From Micractinium sp. NFX-FRZ (Eukaryota > Chlorophyta > Trebouxiophyceae > Chlorellales > Chlorellaceae), in the NCBI GenBank assembly GCA_029339195.1, contig JAPTJF010000737.1, forward strand, positions 1 through 17,168: a stretch of DNA of 17,168 nucleotides, read 5' to 3'. Each line of letters opens with the position of its first letter. Position 1 is the first letter of the stretch. The translations under genes were made by a program, and so were the position numbers. The notes under the pieces are model-generated. The model made no database searches. It was not told the DNA's origin and saw only the letters and a list, made by a program, of their open reading frames with translations. Of this stretch, positions 1 to 7,934 are shown piece by piece.

Positions 1-334
1 AACCCGCATTGCCTTCGGACAGGCTGGGGGGAGCGCGAGGCACGCAAAGCAAGCCGACTGTGCGGCCAGGGAGCGAGCCGCAGCCGTGTGCCTGCTGCGG
101 AAAGCCGTTGTGGCTGGCAGACTGAGCCTGGGTTATGTCGTTTCAGGTACAAACCTGTGCTGCCTTTTGAACCAATAAAACTGAATGAAACATGCAGGCG
201 GGTGCGCAAGGCGTTGCAAGAACAAGAACAGAGCACCGCTTGACGGCAACAACAAGATCAGAGCAGCGTTTGACGGCCGCCGTTGCCGTCACCGCGTGCA
301 TGCCAGTGATTCAACATTGCCACGCATGGCTGCT
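1..334. other. Flank beyond the MECR-like stop; probably its 3' UTR plus intergenic DNA
   Basis: No coding exon could be supported here. The part next to 335 should hold the 3' UTR of the minus-strand reductase gene, but I see no TTACA (the minus-strand view of the algal TGTAA poly(A) signal), so its end cannot be placed. AATAAA occurs at 174-179 on the plus strand, but AATAAA is not the usual signal in green algae. A short imperfect direct repeat lies at 221-277. GACGGCAAC (242-250) and GTTGCCGTC (282-290) are inverted copies that could pair. Confidence 0.4.
221..277. repeat. Imperfect 27-bp direct repeat, two copies
   Basis: Positions 221-247 and 251-277 match at 24 of 27 bases, with 3 bp between copies. 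Both end in TTGACGGC. It lies downstream of the reductase stop codon and has no recognised family. Confidence 0.7.
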
Positions 335-3300
335 TCAGCCCTCCAGCAGCACCTTGCCGCCGCGGGCCGCCGAGGTGGCCACGCCAATGGCCTCCACCGC
401 ACGCTCCAATGGGAATCGCTGGCCTGCGGGGTGGGGTGGGGCATGGTGCGGGGATTGGTGAGAGGTTGAAAGGGGCGGGTGCATGCAGGTGGGCAGGTGG
501 GAGGGCAGGCGAGACAGGGCATTGTCCCACGCGCTCGCCCACGTGTAAAGGTAGGCGGGAAGGCGGTGATGTGCGCAGAGGTGGTGGGCTCTCAAGTGCG
601 TGCACACTTGCCGCGAAGCGCCCCGCTCCACCCCGCCCTGCTCTACCAACACTGATCTCCCGCCAGCTACCTGCCACGAGGCACGCTGTCCCTTCCCCTT
701 GGCCGACGGCATTGCTGCAGCACCGACGGCTGCGCGGCTGCCCGGCTCACCCGAGTATGGGGTGATGACGCCGTCAGCCAGCAGCTGCATCACGGCATCC
801 ATCACGCGCGCGCGCTCCTCGGTGGGCAGGCTGTGGGGAGTGGAGGAGGACAGGAGGGGCGCGGTGTTTGGAGTAAGCATGGGGGCGGGTGCGAGCCCAC
901 CACGTGTGCAACGTCCTCAGCGCGGAAGAGGGGGCAGGCGGCTGAGAGTGGAGCGGGCTGGGCCAGGGAATGCAGGGGTAGGACAAGGCAAGGCAGGCAC
1001 CGCAGCCAGCAAGCAGCTACAACAAGCATCGAGTCGTCAGTCGTGGGCGGCAGAAAAGCATATGTGACCTTCCCCTGTCTTCCCCTGTCCCCAGAACAGC
1101 AGATGTCCCGGGTACCAGATCCCACAACCCCGCTGGCGGTGCGCCTGCCCCCCTCATCTCACCTGTTGGTCCACGGGACGAGCCAGAAGCCGTGGATCTT
1201 GACGCCACGGAACAGAGGGTCGGGGATGCTGCGGGGAGGGGGGAAGGCAGGCCAGGGCGGGGTTGAGGCTGGGGGCGCCGAGGGCGAGGTGGGAGGAGGG
1301 TGCAGGAAGCACAGGGTGGGGTGGGGAGGCTGCAGGGAAGCACGTGTGGGGAGGCTGGGATTGCGCTGGTTGGGTACAAAGGTTGGGAAGCACTACCAGC
1401 CCCGCTTGAGGTTCATCAGCCCCCCCCCCCCTTCCCCTAGTACCCATGCTGCCCTTGGGAACAGCAAACTCAGCAACTGTATCCCCCCCCCACCACCCAC
1501 CCACACACACACCTGTATGTGGCGGTGAGCCCGCTCATGGCGCCGTAGATGATGACGGTGCCGGTGTTGCGCACGGCGGAGGCCACCTGGGGTGGCGGGG
1601 GGGGTGGGGTGGGGTGGGGCAGGCAGGTGAGGGTCGGGGGGTGGGGTGCATAGGCTGGCCTGCCTGAGCGTGCTTAAGGCTCTGCGTGCTCGGCCAAGCA
1701 GAAGCAGGCGGGTGCAGGCAGAGGGAGGTGCTGGCCGAGGTGCCCGCCTGTCAACACAATGTACGGGGGAGGCCCAGCGGCCAACCCCACAAGCTCCAAT
1801 CCACAAGCATGATGTAGCCTCCCCCAAAGAACCAAACCCTCCCATGCCCTCCTACACCCTTTGCTACCACCTGCCCCTCACCTGGCCTTGCAGAAGCGCC
1901 ACATGCCAGCCTGCCGCCCTGTCCTCGCTGCCGTCCCTCCCTCTCTCCCTCTTCCAGCCCCCTCTCCCTCCCTCCCTTGTCCTCCCTCTCTCCTTCCCTC
2001 CCTCCCTCGCCCACCCTCCCCGCCCACCTGAGCAAAGATCTCCCCTCCAATGCACTCGATGGCGGCGTACGCGCCCCGGCCTCCGGTGATCTCCCGCACA
2101 CGCTCTGCCAGCCCCTCGCCCTCCACGCTCACAACCACCTCGTCCGCGCTGCGGCGGGCGGGAAGGCAGGGTTCCAGCAAAGGACGGTTAATGCCAGAAT
2201 ACGTGTTCTGTATACACCGTGTGAAGCAAGCGTCACGGGGAGTTGGCTGCCCCTCTACATGCCGCCACTGTACTCTCCTCTGCCTAGTTAAGTCCAGTCT
2301 TTTGCAGCTTACCACCGTTGGGCATGCACTACAGCTCCAAGATACATGCACGAAAGTACCCTGCCTGCCGCAGCTGCCTCTGCTTCTTCCATACCTGTCC
2401 ACCCCCCTGGCCCCTTCAAGCGCACTAAACCCCTCCGCCGGTTTGTTCGGTACCAAACCCTCACCCCCAGCTCTGAGCTTTTCTGCCAGCTCAGCGCCCC
2501 TGCACTGCCTCATCCACGTCCCCAAACCCCCGACAGATCCATCTACCCGCCTTTGATACTCCACTCCTCCAGCCCCGCACCCCACCCCAACCTCCCTTGG
2601 ACCGCCCCACAACTACCTGCCCCCCTGCCCTGCCTCACCCCATCTCCTTCAGCTCCTCCGCCTGCTCGGAGCGCCGCACCACGTTGATGGTCTTGACACC
2701 CCGCTGCTTGGCCAGCTGCGGGGGGCAAGAGTGTGGGAGGCGGAGGCGGGGAGGACAAGGGGCCGGCAGTTGAGTTGAGGGTGGAGAATCAGCGGCAGCC
2801 TGTGAGGGCAGCGGGGCTGCACAGAAACGAGGGTGCGTCAAGCGCAGCTTGATGCAGCTGCCTTGCTCCTCTCGCCATCAGCGCAGGTCTGACCGCCCGC
2901 TGCGTGAGCCGCCTGCCAGCCCCAGACGTGCCATCACCACGCCTGCCATGCATGCCATGCATGCTCCCACCGCCCCCCGCCCACCTGGATCATCTGCCGC
3001 CCCAGCACGCTGCCCGCCGCCGTCTGCAGCAGCCACTCTCCCTCGGGCACCGCCAGCTCGTGCAGCATGCCGTACACGGTCACCGGGTTCACCCAGAACT
3101 GAGGGTGCCAGGGGGGCAGGAGGGGTGCGGGTGGTGGTTGAGGTTGCGAGGCATGCGTGCGCGGCGGCTTGGAGGCCATGTACGCGCCAGGCAGTGGAGC
3201 CAAGCCAAACAAAGCCGCGGGCGCACGGCGTCGGCCTGCCAGCAGCATGCACCCTCCCCAGCACTCCGCAACAAGGCAAGGCATCACACGGCCATGCCTC

Positions 3301-4411
3301 CCCTCCCCCACCCACCTGCGCCGCGGCCTCGTCAGTCACTGCGTCGGGCACCGCCACCAGGCAGCCCTCCCGAGCCACCAGGTACTGCTGCCACGTGCCC
3401 GACCCGCTCTCAACGGTGTTGAAGGGGGCGCCCGCCACGCGCTGGCCGGGTGCAAACTTGGTGGCCCCTGGGCCGTTCTCAACCACAGTGCCCACGCCTG
3501 GGGCAGCAAGCGGGAGAGGGTGTGCAGGAGGGGGTGAGTCCTCCAAAGGTGTGAGCCAGGGTGACTGAGGGAGGAGGGGCGCATAGCACAGTCCCGTGCA
3601 GGCGTGAGCATGACACCCAGCGCCAGCTGTGCAGCACTGTGGTGGTGCCAGTGCAGCTGTCTCTGTCAAGCACCCAACACCTGCAGCCTGCTCACCCTCC
3701 AGGCCGGGCGTGGCGGGGAAGCGGCCCTCGGGCTGGAAGCCTGCGGGGCAGGAGGCAGGGGCCAGGGGGAAAGGGAAACAGAGAGGTCAATGCTTTCTGC
3801 CCCTGCCCAGACCAACAGGTTCGCGACCTCCCGGATCCAGCTGCAGTGCTGCAAACACGTGGTTTCGTGATTCAAGGGCAGCTCCCCCCCACCCTGCGGC
3901 CCCACCTGGGTACACCCCCATGACGCTGAAGATGTCTGCGGGGTTGACGGGGCGCAGGGAGATGCGCACCAGCACCTCGCCCTGCACAGCACACACAGTG
4001 GGCAGGCAGGCAAGTAGGCAGGCAGGGGGCATGCAAAGGTGGGCAGGCGGGAGGGCAGGTGGGCGGTGGTCTGGTGAGAAAGGCGGGCGGGCAGGCGAGG
4101 GTGCAGGGGAGCGGCGGGTGGGAGGGTGGCGGGTGGGAAGGTGGCGAGGTGCACACTCGGGCAGGCAGGCAGGAAGGCTGGGCGGTCAGGGCTGCAGGCG
4201 GTAAGCGCTGCTCCCATGTGGCAGATCAAACCCCAGGCCCTGCACAGGGATGCAGTGCAACCCTGGCAGAGGCCTGCAGGAAGGAGGACAAGCTGCTGAG
4301 GGGCCTCACCTCGCCAGGGGTGGGGCGGGCGGTGGGCGCCACCGACATGGTGCTGGTCATGTCCGCGATATTGAAGCCGGACAGCTGCACCGCCAAGTTG
4401 TCCGAACCCAT
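335..4411 (-). CDS. MECR/2-enoyl thioester reductase-like medium-chain dehydrogenase (11 exons, 341 aa)
   Basis: Exons in coding order: 4411-4310, 3981-3906, 3740-3696, 3497-3316, 3098-2985, 2715-2639, 2148-2028, 1586-1513, 1228-1163, 830-751, 423-335. All junctions keep frame. The family (MDR; MECR/Etr1) reduces trans-2-enoyl thioesters with NADPH, usually in mitochondrial fatty-acid synthesis. Visible support: NPADIFSVMGVYPG at residues 47-60, whose Tyr58 aligns with the catalytic Tyr of Etr1; SGTWQQYLV; FWVNPVTVYGML from 136; the nucleotide-binding loop QTAAGSVLG (160-168) followed by KTINVVRR; ECIGG; HGFWL. Zinc-ligand cysteines are not evident, as in MECR. The start is the ATG at 4411. 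No basic transit peptide follows, so either the enzyme is not mitochondrial or an upstream exon was missed. A related NADPH quinone oxidoreductase is the main alternative; family placement is firm, substrate is inferred. Exon 2 may instead start at 3975 (339 aa). Confidence 0.75.
1502..1512. repeat. Short CA/GT microsatellite at a splice donor
   Basis: Read on the minus strand, the reductase's exon 8 ends at 1513 with ACATACAG, and the intron begins GTGTGTGTGTGG. The donor is thus the first of five GT dinucleotides. Further pyrimidine and CCCA-type repeats continue at 1483-1501 on the plus strand. Confidence 0.7.
1931..2026. repeat. Polypyrimidine/polypurine tract in reductase intron 7
   Basis: The plus strand is almost pure C and T, built of CCCT, CCTCC and CTCT units. 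On the coding (minus) strand this is a run of GGGA/GGAGG immediately downstream of the exon 7 donor at 2027. Such purine strands can form triplex or G-quadruplex structures. No coding content. Confidence 0.7.
4000..4190. repeat. G-rich degenerate minisatellite in reductase intron 1
   Basis: The plus strand carries irregular repeats of GGCAGGCA, GGGCGG, GGGTGGGAGGGT and similar words. It lies inside intron 1 (3982-4308) of the minus-strand reductase, so the transcript is C-rich here. It is simple sequence with no coding exon. Confidence 0.6.
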
Positions 4412-4796
4412 GGTGACAAAAGGTGGAGGCAAAGCAAGGGCCAGATCAAGGACGGTGTGTCGATTGCGCAGCGGAGGGTGGCAAACTCCGGCGATCTGCG
4501 ACGATATATGCCTCTTTCACTGCCTCCTGGGAAAATTGAGTGGCCTCGGATGATGTAACATGGCTTTGGCGCTTTGGCGGCTGCCTGTACTGCGTGCGGT
4601 ACTCCTCTCATCGCCAGCCCAGCCTGCACAGTCAAACAAAGAACGGGCGCCCTACTGGCTCGACACTCTCCTGACATCCCATCCACAGTCCGTGCGCAGG
4701 CCGCAAGCCTCCTTGCTCGCCCACCTGTAGCTTCCTCAGCCTCAGCCACCTTCCTCGCCGGTAGCTATCTCATTTGCTGCTAGTTTCGCACGCATC
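4412..4796. promoter_or_regulatory. Divergent promoter region between the reductase and FKBP genes
   Basis: These 385 bp separate the two start codons (4411 minus, 4797 plus), so both promoters and both 5' UTRs must fit here unless an upstream exon was missed. Visible candidates: an AT-rich word ATATAT at 4504-4509 in GC-rich surroundings, and the pair TTTGGCGC (4565-4572) and TTTGGCGG (4574-4581). The first fits the E2F consensus TTTSSCGC; the second is close. The region's role follows from gene orientation; the individual sites are guesses. Confidence 0.5.
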
Positions 4797-6871
4797 ATGT
4801 CCCAGGCGGTCAGTGTGGCCGCGCGGCAGCCCGCCTGCCTGCAGCAGCAGCGGCAAGCAGGGCCGCGGCGGCGGCAGCAGCAGCGAGTGGCGGTGCGGTG
4901 CCGCGCAGCAGGTGCGTGCCTGTCCCCGCACTGGCTCCATTTAGTGTGTTTGCAGCTGTGACTGTAACATACTTCAGCGGGCACACAGCCTGATACATCC
5001 ATGATCCAGTCTGCCTGCTTGCCTGCAGACGAGTCGGCAGCGCATGCTGCCGCCGCCGGGCGGCGGGGCTTGCTGCTGGGGGCCGCGGCGCTAGTGGCCG
5101 GCAGCAGCGCAGGGGTGCAGGAGGCGGCAGCACTGCCCGGATTCCAGAAGGTAGGTTGGGGATATGGTGGGATGCAGGGCCAAAGGAGAGGGCTGGCACC
5201 TCCCTTGTCTCTCTCTCCGCCTGCTCACCTCACACTCTGGCTTGCCCCACCGCCCCTCTCATTTCCCCTTCCCCAATCCCTCCGCCCTCATCTTACCACA
5301 CCACACCGTATCGCACCGCAACACTCAACAAAACAGCACGCCACACCACACCACAGCCCACCTCACCCCACCCCGGTTCGTAACACTAAACCGGTGTCTG
5401 CCCCGCTGCCCCCCTGATCCCCATCCCACGCCGCCCCCTCGCTTCAGGACCTCACCAGCAAGCGCAAGATCAAGGTGCCGGAGTCGGACTACACCGAGGG
5501 GCCAGAGGGGCTCAAGTGAGTGGGGGCGACCATGTTGTGTTATGTGCGACTTGCATCAAGCGGCAGGCGGGCGGTGTGCGCGTAGCGGGTGACAGAGGAA
5601 TGTGACACAGAGGAGGGGCCAGGGGGGCTCGGTTGACTGCAAAGGTTTGCGGTGAGCAGCAGGAGGGCAGGCAGGCGGATAGGGCAGGCCACAAGAGGCC
5701 AGCGGGGTGAAGCAAGTGGTGCAGCCGGGCGGGGGTGGGGCAGTAGGGCGGTGCCCAGGGGGCGGGCGGTCCTCCAGTGAGCAAGCCCGGGCAGCAGCAG
5801 GTGTTCGTACCATCCACGCTTTGTGTACTGTCCCATGCACAACCTGCCGAGCCTCACCGTAACCTCTCCTCCCCTCCTGCCCCCCCCCCTTTCTTGCATC
5901 ACCAGGTACTATGACGTGGTTGTGGGCACTGGGGCCGAGGCGGAGGAGGGGAGGCGTGTGGTGGTGCACTTTGACGCCAAGTGGAAGGGGGTTACATTTA
6001 TAACCACACGGTGAGGGTCGGGGCCTGCTGCTTGCCTGGCTGGTGCGTGGAAGAGTGGTGGGTTGCATGATGCTTGCATGGGGGATGCAGTGGGCATGCC
6101 AGCCAGCGGGTCTTGCGGACGCGGCCAGGCGCTGGAAAACAAACGGACCTGCATGCACATACCCTCCCCATGCGCGTGCAGGCAGGGGTTGGGGGTGACT
6201 GGAGGCTCTCCCCTGGGCTTTGACGTGGGTGCACGCGGCGCGGGGGGGACCCTGAAGGGGCTGGACCTGGGGGTGCGTGGCATGAGGGTGGGCGGCCGCC
6301 GCAAGCTCATCGTGCCGCCCAACCTGGCGTATGGAGACAAGGTGGGAGGGAAGCGGAGTGGGGTGCTGGTTGCGGGGGGGCGGGCAGCCTGGCTTGGTGG
6401 TGAGGTGCGTGTACGGGGAGTCCGGGACGCTGCCGGGAGTCAACCTGTCACATGGCTGCGGCTGGAGCAGCTGCCTGCAGCAGCCTTGGCATGGTTTGGC
6501 AGGCTACAGCCGCTGCCGGTGCAAGCGGCGAGGTTCGCATCGGGACATGGGTTGACAGGCTGCAACCGCTGCTGCTGCAGGGCGTGGGCGAGGTGCCGGG
6601 AGGGGCTACGCTCGACTTTGACGTGGAGCTGCTGTCCATTAAACAGGCACGAGCAGTGCTGCTGGCAGGCGGTGCTGGGCTTGGTTGTGTGCCGGCAGTA
6701 GCTGAGCTGGCAGGTGCTGCTGGTACTGCTGGTAGGTGCTGCTGGGCACGAGTGTGCGTTGGCTTCCTCATCCCGCCCCTGCCAGCTGGCGCTCACATGT
6801 TCCCTCTTCTGCTGCCCTTGACCTTGAAGCAGGACGCCGTGGGGTACCGCGTGAAGATTGTGGAGGGATGA
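4797..6871 (+). CDS. FKBP16-4: FKBP16-4-like thylakoid-lumen FKBP-type immunophilin (7 exons, 224 aa)
   Basis: Exons: 4797-4911, 5029-5150, 5448-5515, 5906-6010, 6182-6341, 6581-6646, 6833-6871. The product begins with a plastid transit-like stretch rich in Ala, Gln and Arg. A lumenal Tat-type signal follows: twin Arg 50-51, a hydrophobic run GLLLGAAALVAG, then AAA at 71-73 before LPGF. The FKBP fold starts near residue 103 (YYDVVVG), runs through VVVHFDAKWKG, TTRQGLGV, LKGLDLGVRGMRVGGRRKLIVPP and LAYGDK, and ends LLSIKQDAVGYRVKIVEG. The order and the VKIVEG end match plant FKBP16-4. Residues aligned with FKBP12 Asp37 and Trp59 are Thr and Leu, so weak or no prolyl isomerase activity is inferred; a chaperone or assembly role in the lumen fits other plant lumenal FKBPs. 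The last intron needs a GC donor (see 6647-6832). The start is the first ATG before the transit peptide. Confidence 0.87.
5284..5380 (+). repeat. CACAC/CACCC-rich simple sequence in FKBP intron 2
   Basis: Irregular repeats of CACACCACAC, CGCACCGCAA and CCCACCTCAC words fill the centre of the intron between 5151 and 5447. The tract is G-poor on the transcript strand. No exon or RNA gene is supported. Confidence 0.55.
6647..6832 (+). other. Last FKBP intron: 186 nt, GC donor, in frame and stop-free
   Basis: Homology needs SIKQ (ending 6646) joined directly to DAVGYRVKIVEG (from 6833), which makes the intron start with GC (CAG|GCACGA) and end GAAGCAG. The 186 nt equal 62 codons with no in-frame stop, so an unspliced transcript still encodes the normal C terminus with a 62-residue insert. 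A GT at 6656 would also splice in frame, adding Ala-Arg-Ala. Which form is used cannot be told from DNA. Confidence 0.65.
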
Positions 6872-7162
6872 AGAAGACGCTCTGTTTGCACTTTTTGACA
6901 TTCTTGCCGCGCCAGCGCCGCCAACGGCGGTTTGGCTGGACAGTGCCCTCTGCCGCCGTGGGCAGCCACTGTTCCATTTCCAACGTTTGATTGAACCACT
7001 GAACTTCGTTTCCGCGCTCAGAACCCCTTGAAACTGCCACCTCTTCTTGCCAGCGCCTCTGCCAGCGCTTCTGTTCTCCCCCACCCCTCGGCACGCTGCC
7101 CCTCATCTCTCCCGCCTTCACTTGTTTTTTCCGGCCGACGCACCTGCACTTTGATGTGGTAC

Positions 7163-7167
7163 TGTAA
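7163..7167 (+). terminator. TGTAA poly(A) signal, FKBP gene
   Basis: TGTAA is the usual poly(A) signal of chlorophyte nuclear genes. It lies about 290 nt downstream of the FKBP stop at 6871, a normal 3' UTR length for these algae. Cleavage would be expected shortly after it. Confidence 0.5.
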
Positions 7168-7374
7168 AGTGATCGCGTGCATCGCAGTAGGGGCAGAATT
7201 GGCTGCTCAGCACGCCCCCTGCTGGTGCCCGCAAAACCCTGGTCGCCGGCAGCGGCAGCGGCGGCGGCCGGCAGCTGCTGGCAACCCCGAATTGGGCCAG
7301 CGCGCAACCTGTCTGGGGCTGCACTGTGCGGTTAATCATTGCGTTTACCCGTTTCTTGCAGCGTACGAGTCGAA

Positions 7375-7410
7375 GTCGCAATATTGCGACCTAGGTCGCG
7401 ATATAGCGAC
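7375..7410. repeat. Nested palindromes with four GTCGC/GCGAC half-sites
   Basis: GTCGCAATATTGCGAC (7375-7390) is a perfect 16-bp palindrome. After CTAG comes GTCGCGATATAGCGAC (7395-7410), a palindrome broken by one mismatched pair. The whole 36 bp is also palindromic about the central CTAG, except at four positions. The layout suggests a multimeric DNA-binding site or a cruciform. It lies about 525 bp upstream of the armadillo start codon. Confidence 0.8.
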
Positions 7411-7426
7411 CGGCGGTACTTGGCTC

Positions 7427-7459
7427 GGCGCCCTACGGCGGGGCGCCCTACGGCGCCCC
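7427..7459. repeat. 14-bp tandem duplication ending in a GC hairpin
   Basis: GGCGCCCTACGGCG occurs at 7427-7440 and 7442-7455, a period of 15. The second copy sits within a perfect 8-bp stem: GGGGCGCC (7440-7447), loop CTAC, GGCGCCCC (7452-7459). It begins 16 bp after the palindromes and may belong to the same element. Confidence 0.75.
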
Positions 7460-7934
7460 GAGTAGTTCAACTCCCAAAATTGGCTCAAATCACTGACATC
7501 CACATTTCTGAGATCACGCGGCTTGTGAACCGTGAGCTAAAAGGGACGCCCGCCATCCCGGAGCTGCAGTCCTGAAGCTCCGACATCCCACTGGTTTCGC
7601 GACATTGGCAGGTGCGTGAAGGGTGTAGATGAGTTCCGGCGCTGTGGCGGGCGCTGCCAAGAGAGACGGGACCCAGTGCCGCCCTAATTCCAGGGCCCCG
7701 CCCGGTGCGACCGCCGCTGGACCGCCGCCCCAGGCTGCCTCGCCGCACTGAGCAGGGCGGGCTGGACCTTGCCAGCAACCGAGTTCCGCCCAGCTTTCAC
7801 TTAGGTGCGGTGGAAGCACCCTTTACTTCTGCACGTTCTTCATCAGCCTGCCAAGCATGCCTTGCTTCCTGCCGCTCTCCCCCCGCGCCCCATGCAGTGA
7901 CGCGCTGCCATCACACGGTGCCGCACCGAGCAGC

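Larger units (their letters stand above)
6872..7934. other. 1.06-kb intergenic region between FKBP and ARM genes
   Basis: This holds the FKBP 3' UTR up to the TGTAA at 7163-7167, then the presumed promoter and 5' UTR of the armadillo gene. A palindrome cluster and a GC hairpin lie at 7375-7460. A good donor (CAG|GTGCGTG, intron from 7612) and a pyrimidine-rich acceptor ending ATGCAG at 7897 could bound a 5'-UTR intron upstream of the ATG at 7935. Open frames here (7339-7575, for example) show no family signature. No tRNA or other RNA gene was recognised. Confidence 0.45.

Noticed and set aside
174..179. AATAAA as the poly(A) signal of a gene to the left
   Set aside because: Green algae generally use TGTAA, and no plus-strand exon ending before it could be supported.
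6531..6541. GGTTCGCATC resembling a tRNA B box
   Set aside because: No A box, acceptor stem or clover-leaf could be drawn around it; it lies in an FKBP intron.
7440..7465. Hairpin as a Helitron 3' end
   Set aside because: No CTRR follows the hairpin at the usual distance and no 5' TC end was recognised.
7339..7575. 78-codon open frame ending in ITRLVNRELKGTPAIPELQS
   Set aside because: No family recognised. It runs through the palindrome and hairpin repeats and has no good start context. A transposon remnant or 5'-UTR exon cannot be excluded.
7857..7934. Upstream in-frame ATG for the armadillo gene
   Set aside because: The added 26 residues are encoded by a pyrimidine-rich stretch ending ATGCAG that looks like an intron end, and ARM-like sequence begins only after 7935. 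Kept as an alternative.
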